Source of the DNA: DATIYF01 sp035517775 | GTDB taxonomy: Bacteria > Acidobacteriota > Terriglobia > Terriglobales > Acidobacteriaceae | Reading direction: 5' to 3' | Assembly (NCBI GenBank): GCA_035517775.1 | Contig: DATIYF010000031.1 | Location: forward strand, 1 to 13,303 | DNA length: 13,303 nucleotides | Part shown: piece by piece, positions 6,552 through 12,908 of the stretch | Position numbering within the stretch: position 1 is the stretch's first letter | Layout: each line of letters begins with the position of its first letter | Position numbers and translations under genes: made by a program | The notes under the pieces: generated by a model | The model's database searches: none | What the model was told of the DNA's origin: nothing | The model's input: the letters and a program-made list of their open reading frames with translations, nothing else

Positions 6552-8846
6552 CTACTGCCGTTCCAGGCTCTCATCAATCGTGAACTTGCCGTCTTTATCC
6601 ACGTTGAGCACCCGGTGCACGCTCTTGTAGCCCGAGAGAGTAATGTCAATCACGTAGGTTCCGGGATTCAGGTAGAACTGCACCGGCGAGACGCGGTCGA
6701 GCATTTTGTGATTGACCATGATCTGCGCGCCTTTGGGATCGGTTTTCACCGTGACCGTGCCCGTGCCCGCCGCATCGCTCCCGCCAAAGAGTTTCTTGAA
6801 CCGGCCGGCATAGTGGATCTCATCGGTCCGGCCAAGTTGCCGCAGCACCGGAGCAAACTGAAACGCCTGCCCGGACTGCAGACTGGCGGTCACGCTTTCA
6901 TCCAGGTAGCCGGTCTTGCGCACCACAAAAGTGTGCGGCCCGGGCTTTTGCACCTGCAGCTGCAGAGGTGTAGTGTGGCCGGCGTCTTTCCCATCCACCA
7001 ATACCTGCGCCCCCGGCGGCACGCTGCTGATGAAGGCCGAGGCCCCCGCCTGCGCCAGCTGCACTACCAGGAACGATTTGCTTCCCGCTCCCACTTCCAT
7101 GGTGCGGGTCTCTGAGACGTAGCCCGCCTTGCTGATCACCACGGTGTGCTTGCCGGGAGCGAGGTCGGCGATGTGGTTGGGCGTGACCCAGGCCGCATTG
7201 CTTTGCCCATCCACCTCGATCTGCGCTCCTTCCGGCGTGGAATTCACATTGAGCTCGCCGGGCATGACCGCGGGCGCCGTTGCGTGTGGCCTCGCTTCCC
7301 GGTGCTTGCGCTTCGGCAGCACCGAAATGACCTCAGGCCTTTCCGGCCGGCTCGCCTGTATAGTCTCAACCGCTTGAGGAGCAGGCGTGGAGGCCTGCTT
7401 GTTCGGAACGGGCGCCGGTGGCGAAGTCGGCTGAACCGCCTGGGGCGGGTTGACCAGCGCAGTCGGAGTGGAACCCTCGTCCTGTGAACTCTCGGAGTGA
7501 ATGCGGTACGTGATGCGCGCAACCACCAGAAGAATGATCAGGGCCGCCGCGCCAATGGAATACAGAAACAGCTTCGGCGGGACCTTCCGCAGCTCGCGGA
7601 CGGCGCGCTTGGCTGCCTCGGCTGGGGTTTCCTTCACCCTCTCCCGCGGCCACGCCATCTCGGACTCGGGCACAAACGCAGGCTCCGGTTCAGGCAGCCT
7701 CGAGGGTGCCGGGGCGGCGTAAGCTTCCTTCAGCGGTGGCAGCTCGTCAATCTCTGAGAAGCTGGTCGCGCGCCCTGGCCGCATCGCGACTTCGGGGGCG
7801 TCCAGCGTGGCACTTTCCTCCTCGGCTATAAGTGCTGAGGCGCTGGCCGTGGGAAGGAACTCTTCTGAAGCGGGCCGCGAAATGGCCACTCCATCGGGAC
7901 CGGCCGCGGCCGCGGCTGCTTTTGCCAAGGGACGCGCAGCCGGGTCGCCACTGGAGGCCGGCTTTTGCCCTGCCGGCACATTCAACCCGCGCACCGGCTC
8001 CGGCGGCTTGCGCGCCGAGACTGGCCCCGGCGCGGCTTCCTTGCATTGCTCCAGTTCGGCAATCAGCTCTTTGGCTGAGCCCTGGCGCTGCTCAGGAAGC
8101 TTGCACAGCGCCTTCATGATCACCCCACTCAGCCCGGGCACTATCCGGGTGAGAATCATGTCCGGGGGCACCGGCATACTGTTCAGAATCTTCTGCCGCA
8201 CCTGCTCCACATCCTCGCCGCTGAAGGCTTGGCGGCCAGTCACCATCTCGTAAAGGATCGCTCCCAGGCTGAATACGTTGGAGCGGGCATCCATCGCTTC
8301 GCCCCGCAGTTGCTCCGGCGGCATGTAGTGCAGCGCTGCCGGCGGTCCTCCGGAAGAAGGCATGAGCAGGGCGCCCATCTGCGAGATCCCCAGGCCAAGG
8401 ATTTTGACCGTGCCGTCCCAGGAGACCATGATCTTGGCGGGCTCCAGGCTGTAATGAACCACATTGCTGGCGTGGGCATGCTCCAGGCCCTGGCAGGCTT
8501 GGCGGGCTATATCCTGCACGTCCCAAATAGAAAAGTTTTCTTGCCGCCCCAGCATGGTCGAAATGCTGTTGCCCTGCACGTATTCCAAGGCGGCGCAGAA
8601 GTATTCGCCGATATCGCCGGCCCCATAAAGTAAAGCCAGGTTGGGGCTGTTCAGGACCTTGGTGCTTTCCGCCTCTTCCAGAACCCGCTGTACCCAGGTG
8701 GTGGCGTGCTCGCCCAGCGCCCGCAGGCTGACCGTCTTGAGCGCGATCAGCTGGCCGCTCTCGCCGTCCGAGGCCTTGTAAACACAGGCCATGGGACCGC
8801 GGGCAATTTCTCCCAGAATTTCGAAACGGCCAATTTTTTCCGCCAT
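6552..8846 (-). CDS. Membrane-anchored pseudokinase of the Ser/Thr kinase fold with three PEGA repeats
   Basis: The 764-aa protein starts at the ATG 8844-8846 (MAEKIGRFEILGEI, the normal bacterial STPK opening); a TTG 21 codons upstream is less likely. Residues 8-268 form a protein-kinase fold: LIALK (Lys37), PPEQLRGEAMDARSNVFSLGAILYEM (about 176-201) and a conserved Arg254. Catalytic residues are missing. HRDLKPxN reads HYSLEPAK (131-138): Asp to Ser133, Lys to Glu135, Asn to Lys138. DFG reads GLG (151-153). The glycine loop GRGGMG reads ARGPMA (15-20). The alpha-F Asp is Asn190. So phosphotransfer is unlikely; a scaffold or nucleotide sensor is my inference. Residues 272-424 are a Pro/Ala/Glu-rich linker, 425-447 a transmembrane helix, 450-528 a Pro-rich stalk, then PEGA-like repeats at about 529-600, 603-669 and 697-764 (STPEGAQIEVDG, SVPPGAQVLVDG, TDPKGAQIMVNH), probably periplasmic. 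Confidence 0.9.
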   Translation of the reverse strand: MAEKIGRFEILGEIARGPMACVYKASDGESGQLIALKTVSLRALGEHATTWVQRVLEEAESTKVLNSPNLALLYGAGDIGEYFCAALEYVQGNSISTMLGRQENFSIWDVQDIARQACQGLEHAHASNVVHYSLEPAKIMVSWDGTVKILGLGISQMGALLMPSSGGPPAALHYMPPEQLRGEAMDARSNVFSLGAILYEMVTGRQAFSGEDVEQVRQKILNSMPVPPDMILTRIVPGLSGVIMKALCKLPEQRQGSAKELIAELEQCKEAAPGPVSARKPPEPVRGLNVPAGQKPASSGDPAARPLAKAAAAAAGPDGVAISRPASEEFLPTASASALIAEEESATLDAPEVAMRPGRATSFSEIDELPPLKEAYAAPAPSRLPEPEPAFVPESEMAWPRERVKETPAEAAKRAVRELRKVPPKLFLYSIGAAALIILLVVARITYRIHSESSQDEGSTPTALVNPPQAVQPTSPPAPVPNKQASTPAPQAVETIQASRPERPEVISVLPKRKHREARPHATAPAVMPGELNVNSTPEGAQIEVDGQSNAAWVTPNHIADLAPGKHTVVISKAGYVSETRTMEVGAGSKSFLVVQLAQAGASAFISSVPPGAQVLVDGKDAGHTTPLQLQVQKPGPHTFVVRKTGYLDESVTASLQSGQAFQFAPVLRQLGRTDEIHYAGRFKKLFGGSDAAGTGTVTVKTDPKGAQIMVNHKMLDRVSPVQFYLNPGTYVIDITLSGYKSVHRVLNVDKDGKFTIDESLERQ

Positions 8847-9153
8847 CGCCGACGCGAGCCTCGGACCCTCCCTTTGCAGGCGGAGCCGTGTGGCGTTCCA
8901 CGGAAACAAGCCTGATGGGAACGGTCAGGTGGGTCAGCGCTAGGATAGCCCGGCAGTCATCAGGAGCGGGAATTACCAAGGTACCCCGCCGCGCGGCGGC
9001 ACAAGTGCGATGCGCGCCGCGCTCTCTGAGGTTTCCGATTTTGACCTGACCCAGGCCGGCCACCGAGCCTGTCCTCCCACATGATTTCCTTCGTGTAACT
9101 TCCTCCCTTCGTGGTTTCAGGCGTTTTGGTGGTTCTCCCGCTACAATAGTCGC
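8847..9153. other. Divergent intergenic region with a 14-bp palindrome
   Basis: This 307-bp stretch separates the minus-strand pseudokinase from the plus-strand 42-aa/miaA pair and must hold promoters for both. Seen in it: a perfect palindrome CCGCCGCGCGGCGG (8986-8999), a possible operator or simply GC-rich sequence; a TACAAT -10 for the plus strand (9142-9147); and a weak TATCCT on the minus strand. No clear -35 boxes and no convincing additional protein gene were seen. Confidence 0.5.
9142..9147 (+). promoter_or_regulatory. -10 element (TACAAT) predicting a leaderless mRNA
   Basis: TACAAT matches the consensus -10 at five of six bases. Only six bases (AGTCGC) separate it from the GTG at 9154, so the expected transcription start falls on or one base from the start codon. 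No Shine-Dalgarno is present, consistent with leaderless translation. A good -35 at 16-18 bp is not visible. Confidence 0.5.
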
Positions 9154-9282
9154 GTGCCTGCCACAAACCCCAAAACCCGTGTCCGCAGGTTCGAAGCCGT
9201 CGGCGTGCTGCTGATCGCGGGGTTCATTCTGCTCCTCACCCTGGCCCGCCACTGGCACAACATCCCCTGGGGTGCGCGCTGA
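9154..9282 (+). CDS. Small single-span membrane protein upstream of miaA, 42 aa
   Basis: GTG at 9154-9156 to TGA at 9280-9282 encodes MPATNPKTRVRRFEAVGVLL followed by IAGFILLLTLARHWHNIPWGAR. It has a basic N-terminus (K7, R9, R11, R12), one hydrophobic helix at about residues 15-32 and a short C-terminal tail rich in His and Trp. By the positive-inside rule the N-terminus should be cytoplasmic. The stop is two bases before the miaA GTG, so translational coupling is likely. The -10 box six bases upstream suggests leaderless translation. I believe similar short proteins with an HWHNIPW-like tail precede miaA in other Acidobacteriota, but this is from memory. Function unknown. Confidence 0.68.
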   Translation: MPATNPKTRVRRFEAVGVLLIAGFILLLTLARHWHNIPWGAR

Positions 9283-9284
9283 AG

Positions 9285-10235
9285 GTGGCTTCCGCCGGCC
9301 CGCCCGATCCTCTTCTGCTCGTCATCCTCGGCCCCACCGGCAGCGGCAAGACTTCGCTCTCGCTCGCCCTGGCCCTGCGCTTCGCCGGCGAGATCGTCAA
9401 CTGCGACTCCATCGCCATGTACCGCGAATTTGAAATCGGCAGCGCCAAACCCACGCCCAGCGAGCGCGCTCGCGCCCCTCACCACCTCCTCGATTTCGCT
9501 CCCCCCGAGGCACACATCACGGCCGGCGAGTATGCCCGCCAGGCCCGCGCCGTGCTCGAAGAGGTCAGGTCCCGCGGCCACCTGCCGATCGTCGTCGGGG
9601 GCACCGGCCTGTATCTTCGCGCCCTGCTCGAAGGCCTTTTCCCCGGCCCGCAGCGCTCCGAAAAACTGCGCGAAAGATTGCGCCAGAAATCCCGCCGAGG
9701 CCCGGCGCACCTGAGCCGCATCCTTCGCCGGCTTGATCCCCCCGCGGCGGCCAGAATCCACGCCAACGACACGCCCAAGCTCATCCGCGCCATTGAAGTC
9801 TGCCTCGCCTCCCGCCAGCCCATGAGCCAAGCCTGGAGGCAGGGCCGCGAACCGCTGCGGGGCTTTCGCATTCTGCGCCTGGGATTGGACCCTGACCGCG
9901 AGGCTCTCTACGCCCGCCTCAATCACCGCGCCCAGCGCATGTTTCAGGCCGGCCTGGTCGAAGAAACCCGCAGTCTGCTGGAAAAATACGGCCAGTCCGC
10001 CGCGCCGCTCTCCTCTCTCGGCTACAAGCAGGCGCTGCAGTTCCTTCGCGGAGAAATGGACCTCGCCGCCGCCATCTCCGCCACCCAGCAGGCCCACCGC
10101 AACTACGCCAAGCGCCAAATGACCTGGTTTCGCCGCGAGCCGCACGTTCTTTGGCTCAGCGGCTTCGGAGACGACCTCACGATTCAAGAGCAGGCCTTCC
10201 GGCAAGTTGAGCTGGCGCAGGCCCTTCATCCCTGA
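9285..10235 (+). CDS. miaA: tRNA dimethylallyltransferase (tRNA A37 isopentenyltransferase)
   Basis: Transfers a dimethylallyl group from DMAPP to N6 of A37 in tRNAs that read codons beginning with U; cytosolic. The 316-aa protein is of normal length and has the P-loop GPTGSGKT (16-23), NCDSIAMYREFEIGSAKP (39-56, with Asp41 as the likely catalytic base; the usual Gln after DS.. is Ala44), HHLLD (67-71), GGTGLYLRALL (106-116) and, near the C-terminus, the RNA-binding block SLGYKQALQFL and NYAKRQMTWFRRE. The start is GTG at 9285-9287, two bases after the stop of the 42-aa gene, with no independent Shine-Dalgarno; coupling to that gene explains this. The partner methylthiotransferase miaB is not in the window. 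Confidence 0.96.
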   Translation: MASAGPPDPLLLVILGPTGSGKTSLSLALALRFAGEIVNCDSIAMYREFEIGSAKPTPSERARAPHHLLDFAPPEAHITAGEYARQARAVLEEVRSRGHLPIVVGGTGLYLRALLEGLFPGPQRSEKLRERLRQKSRRGPAHLSRILRRLDPPAAARIHANDTPKLIRAIEVCLASRQPMSQAWRQGREPLRGFRILRLGLDPDREALYARLNHRAQRMFQAGLVEETRSLLEKYGQSAAPLSSLGYKQALQFLRGEMDLAAAISATQQAHRNYAKRQMTWFRREPHVLWLSGFGDDLTIQEQAFRQVELAQALHP

Positions 10236-10367
10236 ATCAAAACATCGCGGAACCGTTCACCACCGGGCCGCGTATCATGTGCAGGGAGACCGGATCCCCC
10301 TCATGGATCTGCGTGTGCCCTGTGTCTTCAGGAGTTTGTCTCGATTAACGACTAAGGAGGTTCCGCC

Positions 10368-10955
10368 ATGCTTCTTCCCCAGCCTTTGAAGGTTCGCACC
10401 CGCCTGCTCCTCGCTCTCGCCTTCATCGGCTGGCTGGCCTTCCTTGCTTGCAGCATCAACGTAAAGAAAAATGGCAATGGGGAAGACAAAAAAGTGGATA
10501 TCAACACCCCCGTCGGCTCCATTCACGTGGATAAAGAGGCCAGCGTCGAAGACACCGGCCTGCCTGTCTATCCCGGCGCGCACCCGAAAAAGAAAGAGGA
10601 GAACGGCGAAGAGAAGAACGCCAACGTAAATCTTTCGGCCTTTGGCTTCGGACTGAAGGTCGTCGCTGTGGACTATGAAAGCGACGATCCTCCCGCTAAA
10701 CTGGTTGCCTACTATAAAGACAAGCTCGCGAAATTTGGCAGCGTGCTCGAATGCCACACCACCAACCACGTGGATTACAGCCGTCACGGCGACCAACACT
10801 CGAGGCAGTTGACCTGCGATCAGAATCAGGGCAACAACATCGAATTGAAAGTCGGCACCGAGGATAACCAGCACATCGTAGCCGTGCAGCCCGAAGGCAC
10901 CGGTTCGAGCTTCGCTTTGGTGTACGTCCGCACTCACGGCCGCGACACCATCTGA
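10368..10955 (+). CDS. Putative lipoprotein of unknown function, 195 aa
   Basis: The start ATG is strongly supported by AAGGAGG at 10354-10360, seven bases upstream. Residues 11-27 are hydrophobic and end in WLAFLAC, a near-lipobox with Cys28, so the mature protein may be lipid-anchored; a Phe at -3 makes the lipobox imperfect. After a Lys/Asn/Glu-rich stretch come VDINTPVGSIHV (43-54), TGLPVYPGA (63-71), a charged KKKEENGEEK run, and a C-terminal domain with VDYESDDPPAKLVAYYKDKLAKFG (about 101-124). The pattern GLPVYPGA followed by a YYK..L..FG helix occurs in a family of hypothetical proteins I associate with Acidobacteriota. Cys129 and Cys149 could form a disulfide. Function unknown. Neighbours are miaA (132 bp upstream) and the zinc-ribbon gene (95 bp downstream). 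Confidence 0.85.
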   Translation: MLLPQPLKVRTRLLLALAFIGWLAFLACSINVKKNGNGEDKKVDINTPVGSIHVDKEASVEDTGLPVYPGAHPKKKEENGEEKNANVNLSAFGFGLKVVAVDYESDDPPAKLVAYYKDKLAKFGSVLECHTTNHVDYSRHGDQHSRQLTCDQNQGNNIELKVGTEDNQHIVAVQPEGTGSSFALVYVRTHGRDTI

Positions 10956-11050
10956 CGGCTTGCGCTCGCCCTTTCCTGTGTCCTCGGGTCCTTCGTGGTT
11001 GACCCATCCGCCTTGCGCCGATTCCCGTGCCTGCGATACCTTGAAATTTC

Positions 11051-11713
11051 GTGGAACATGCCTGCTATCGCTGCGGCACGATGCTGGAAGAAGGCGTCGC
11101 CTTCTGCCCCCAATGCAACGCCCCGCAGATTCGCGTCGCCGTGCAGGAAATGGCGCCCCCGCCGCCAACCCTCGCCGGCCACCCGGTGCCGCCCGAGTCG
11201 TCCTCTTCATCCAGCGCCGCTTCTTCCACCTCGATTGACTGGCCGCAGGCCTTCTCCGCCGCCTCCTGGGCCGGACTGATCGCCGCCCTCGCCCTCATGG
11301 TCCCTCTCGGCGGGTTCATTCTCGCCACCCTCGCCGCCGGCACGCTGAGCGTGCTGCTCTACCGCCGCCGCCGCCCGAATACCAATTTCACCGCCGGCAT
11401 GGGCGCCCGCCTGGGCGCCGTCAGCGGCCTCATCGGCTTCGCTGTTTCGGCGGTGTTGCTGGCGGTCAGCGTGGTGCTGTTTCACACCGGAAGCGAGCTG
11501 CGCGGACTGGTCCTCGATGCCATCCAGCAGCAGGCCGCGCGCAATCCTGCTCCCGAAGCGCAACAGGTGCTGCAGTTCTTCAAGTCGCCCGAAGGCTTTG
11601 CCGTCATCATGATCGCCGGGCTGGCGATGATGTTCCTTGCCGTGCTGATCTTCTCCAGCCTCGGCGGCGCCCTGGGCGCCTCGCTGCTTCGCCGCAAAGA
11701 CCGGCGGCAGTAG
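11051..11713 (+). CDS. Zinc-ribbon, multi-span membrane protein, 220 aa
   Basis: The N-terminus MEHACYRCGTMLEEGVAFCPQC (first 22 residues) is a zinc ribbon with Cys5, Cys8, Cys19 and Cys22. A Pro/Ser-rich linker follows (35-63), then hydrophobic segments at about 72-104 (probably two helices), 121-146 and 183-213, ending in a basic tail RRKDRRQ. The start is GTG at 11051-11053; an in-frame TGA at 11042-11044 fixes it as the only usable upstream start, although there is no Shine-Dalgarno. Proteins with CYxCG...FCPxCxAPQIRV followed by membrane helices are, as I recall, frequent in Acidobacteriota and have no assigned function. A membrane sensor or assembly role is possible but not shown. Confidence 0.82.
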   Translation: MEHACYRCGTMLEEGVAFCPQCNAPQIRVAVQEMAPPPPTLAGHPVPPESSSSSSAASSTSIDWPQAFSAASWAGLIAALALMVPLGGFILATLAAGTLSVLLYRRRRPNTNFTAGMGARLGAVSGLIGFAVSAVLLAVSVVLFHTGSELRGLVLDAIQQQAARNPAPEAQQVLQFFKSPEGFAVIMIAGLAMMFLAVLIFSSLGGALGASLLRRKDRRQ

Positions 11714-11758
11714 CCGAGCCCTCTCAGTTCGGAATTCGTAACGGGCGCGCGAAGACGA

Positions 11759-11787
11759 TTGACACTGCCATTGCCTTCGACTAACCT
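11759..11787 (+). promoter_or_regulatory. Candidate sigma70 promoter for the 108-aa secreted protein
   Basis: A perfect TTGACA (11759-11764) is followed after 17 bp by TAACCT (11782-11787), which keeps the key TA...T positions of the -10. The predicted start lies about 65-70 bp before the ATG at 11862. Confidence 0.4.
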
Positions 11788-11861
11788 CCCGGTCCACTTC
11801 TCCCGTTGTGCTCAGTTTCGGCCCAACAACCCAAACTCCATAGCAGTTTCGCGGAGGTTCT

Positions 11862-12188
11862 ATGTCTCGGATACGCCCGCTTGTAGTCGCCGGTCTCTTC
11901 GTACTAGCCGCGCCATTTTCTGTTTCGTTGGCAGGGGACCAAAGCTCCTCTGCGGTTCGCGTTCAAGTTAGTTCGGCCATCTCCTCGAAAACATCCCCGG
12001 CCGTCGCTGCGAAAGCAACTAAAAGCGAGCCCCAAAAATCAGCGGTGAATTCCGAATCGGCCTCCATGGATCAGATTGGCGGCCGCATTCGCCCGTTCCA
12101 TAAACTGCTGATGGAGTGCATTGCCAAAGGCAACTCGGACTGCTGGCGGACAATCAAGCTCAGCGATATGGCGGAGGACCTGCGCTGA
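11862..12188 (+). CDS. Small secreted protein of unknown function, 108 aa
   Basis: ATG at 11862-11864 with GGAGG four bases upstream (11853-11857, slightly tight spacing). Residues 1-24 are a signal peptide (basic MSRIR, hydrophobic LVVAGLFVLAAPF, likely cut after SLA). The mature part begins with a low-complexity Ser/Ala/Lys region (25-68), typical of a cell-wall or periplasmic linker, then a compact C-terminal stretch starting MDQIGGRIRPFHKLLMECIA and continuing KGNSDCWRTIKLSDMAEDLR, with two cysteines that could pair. I recognise no family. It is the last protein gene before the rRNA operon. Base use is less C-biased at third positions than in the preceding genes. Confidence 0.68.
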   Translation: MSRIRPLVVAGLFVLAAPFSVSLAGDQSSSAVRVQVSSAISSKTSPAVAAKATKSEPQKSAVNSESASMDQIGGRIRPFHKLLMECIAKGNSDCWRTIKLSDMAEDLR

Positions 12189-12221
12189 TCCACGGACTCA
12201 AGGAGGTTAACTCGCCCGCCC

Positions 12222-12250
12222 TTGCGCCGGGGGCACGAAAGTGGTATAAA
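12222..12250 (+). promoter_or_regulatory. Candidate rrn promoter P1 (TTGCGC-N17-TATAAA)
   Basis: TTGCGC (12222-12227) and TATAAA (12245-12250) are separated by the ideal 17 bp. It lies just after the end of the 108-aa gene and about 690 bp before the 16S gene. If used for the rRNA operon, the leader would be about 680 nt. Confidence 0.5.
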
Positions 12251-12453
12251 GGAACACGTCGAGAGCAGTGTGGCTAGCCGGGCAATTGTGCATCTCTCGT
12301 CGCGGACCCGGCATCTAATTCAAGATAAGGCAATACTCAGAAAGTAAAGCCTGAATGAGCCTCGGCCACGGGGCTGGTATTCGGGGCGAGAGCGCCTCGA
12401 AGGGTTTAGCGTTTCAGCGCAAAGACCTCCAACGATCTTTTCTCAAGCTGTCC

Positions 12454-12501
12454 ACTTCCGCCTTGGCTTGTGCCGAGAGCACAGGCTGGGAGTGCGGAAG
12501 T
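12454..12501 (+). other. Strong 48-nt hairpin in the rRNA leader region
   Basis: The outer stem ACTTCCGC (12454-12461) / GCGGAAGT (12494-12501) is perfect. After a small internal bulge, an inner stem TTGGCTTGTGC (12463-12473) pairs with GCACAGGCTGG (12479-12489) through Watson-Crick and a few G-U pairs, closed by the loop CGAGA. There is no T-run after it, so it is not a typical terminator. A structured leader element or a small RNA are both possible. Confidence 0.5.
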
Positions 12502-12536
12502 CTGCTTTGCTGCGTGCTGGGAAGGCCGCAGTCAGC

Positions 12537-12593
12537 GGCTTGGCATTTAGCATTTGGCCCATTTTGGGTCGCTGAAACGGCTCAAATGCCAGC
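12537..12593. repeat. Nested inverted repeat in the rRNA leader region
   Basis: Outer arms GCTTGGCATTTAGC (12538-12551) and GCTCAAATGCCAGC (12580-12593) are near-complementary. Inside lies a separate stem GGCCCA (12556-12561) / TGGGTC (12565-12570) with a 3-nt loop. No coding potential. Confidence 0.4.
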
Positions 12594-12628
12594 TGCCGAG
12601 TCTGTGGAAATCCTGTGGGAGCAATGAG

Positions 12629-12658
12629 TTGACAGGACGCGGCAGGTGCAGCTAGCTT
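12629..12658 (+). promoter_or_regulatory. Candidate rrn promoter P2 (TTGACA-N18-TAGCTT)
   Basis: A perfect -35 TTGACA (12629-12634) is followed after 18 bp by TAGCTT (12653-12658), which matches only TA...T of the -10. It would start transcription about 275 nt before the 16S gene, a more usual leader length than P1. The -10 is weak. Confidence 0.4.
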
Positions 12659-12690
12659 GGTAAGGTTTGTCCCTAAAAGTTTCGAGGACT

Positions 12691-12718
12691 AGCCAGGCGG
12701 GCGAAAGCCCGTTCGGCT
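12691..12718 (+). other. GNRA-capped hairpin in the 16S leader
   Basis: CGGGC (12698-12702) pairs perfectly with GCCCG (12707-12711) around a GAAA tetraloop. The stem continues outward through two G-U pairs, one mismatch and AGCC (12691-12694) / GGCT (12715-12718). Confidence 0.55.
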
Positions 12719-12755
12719 GGGACTGAAAGCGCGCCGCTCAGGCGGAAAGCGGATT

Positions 12756-12766
12756 GGTCTTTGACA
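12756..12766 (+). promoter_or_regulatory. boxA-like antitermination element
   Basis: GGTCTTTGACA resembles the rrn boxA TGCTCTTTAACA of E. coli, bound by NusB/NusE to prevent Rho termination of untranslated rRNA transcripts. It lies about 170 nt before the 16S gene and after both promoter candidates, the right place for boxA. It also contains a TTGACA, but no -10 follows at 16-18 bp. Confidence 0.45.
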
Positions 12767-12795
12767 ACTAGGTTGAACGTGCCAGTCGTGAGAAA

Positions 12796-12837
12796 TGGAA
12801 TCTCGGCGAGGGTCTTTGGCCTTCGAGGGAGATTCCA
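12796..12837 (+). other. Hairpin in the 16S leader
   Basis: A perfect 9-bp inverted repeat TGGAATCTC (12796-12804) / GAGATTCCA (12829-12837) encloses a 24-nt loop. It probably forms a stem in the leader RNA. Confidence 0.45.
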
Positions 12838-12881
12838 AAGGAAAGGTTCGGGCTCAAGTCCGAACGTACTCACAACATAAT

Positions 12882-12907
12882 GCTCTCGTGCCTTCGGGCA
12901 TGAGGGC
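12882..12907 (+). other. UUCG-capped hairpin in the 16S leader
   Basis: An 11-bp stem, GCTCTCGTGCC (12882-12892) with GGCATGAGGGC (12897-12907), including two G-U pairs, is closed by a C(UUCG)G tetraloop, one of the most stable RNA loops. It is preceded at 12846-12865 by a smaller hairpin, GTTCGG / CCGAAC. Confidence 0.6.
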
Positions 12908-12908
12908 G

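Noticed and set aside
5647..6630. 327-codon plus-strand frame opposite the hbd-type gene
   Set aside because: Antisense of an unmistakable dehydrogenase; Ser/Arg/Thr-rich product without motifs.
8847..8909. TTG start for the kinase-like protein 21 codons upstream
   Set aside because: MAEKIGRFEILGEI at the ATG 8846 is the normal kinase opening; the TTG extension is Arg-rich and has no ribosome binding site.
8092..9258. 388-codon minus-strand frame overlapping the kinase-like gene and its upstream region
   Set aside because: It is another frame of the kinase gene; the product is Gly/Arg-rich with no domain, and the kinase fold is clear in the other frame.
9141..10229. 362-codon minus-strand frame opposite miaA
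   Set aside because: Antisense of miaA; Gly/Ala-rich product typical of a high-GC shadow.
10275..11210. 311-codon minus-strand frame opposite the lipoprotein-like gene
   Set aside because: Antisense of a gene with an excellent ribosome binding site; no recognisable domain.
12199..12345. Possible short gene: AAGGAGG at 12200-12206 and a TTG frame from 12222 to a stop near 12345
   Set aside because: The spacing from the Shine-Dalgarno to the TTG is about 15 nt, no ATG or GTG lies at a suitable distance, and the TTG coincides with the -35 of a well-spaced promoter.
12355..12627. 90-codon plus-strand frame upstream of 16S
   Set aside because: No Shine-Dalgarno, no domain, rich in Cys/Trp/Ser with no coding bias, and it overlaps hairpins of the rRNA leader region.
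12761..12766. TTGACA as a third rrn promoter
   Set aside because: Nothing resembling a -10 occurs 16-18 bp downstream; as part of GGTCTTTGACA it fits boxA better.
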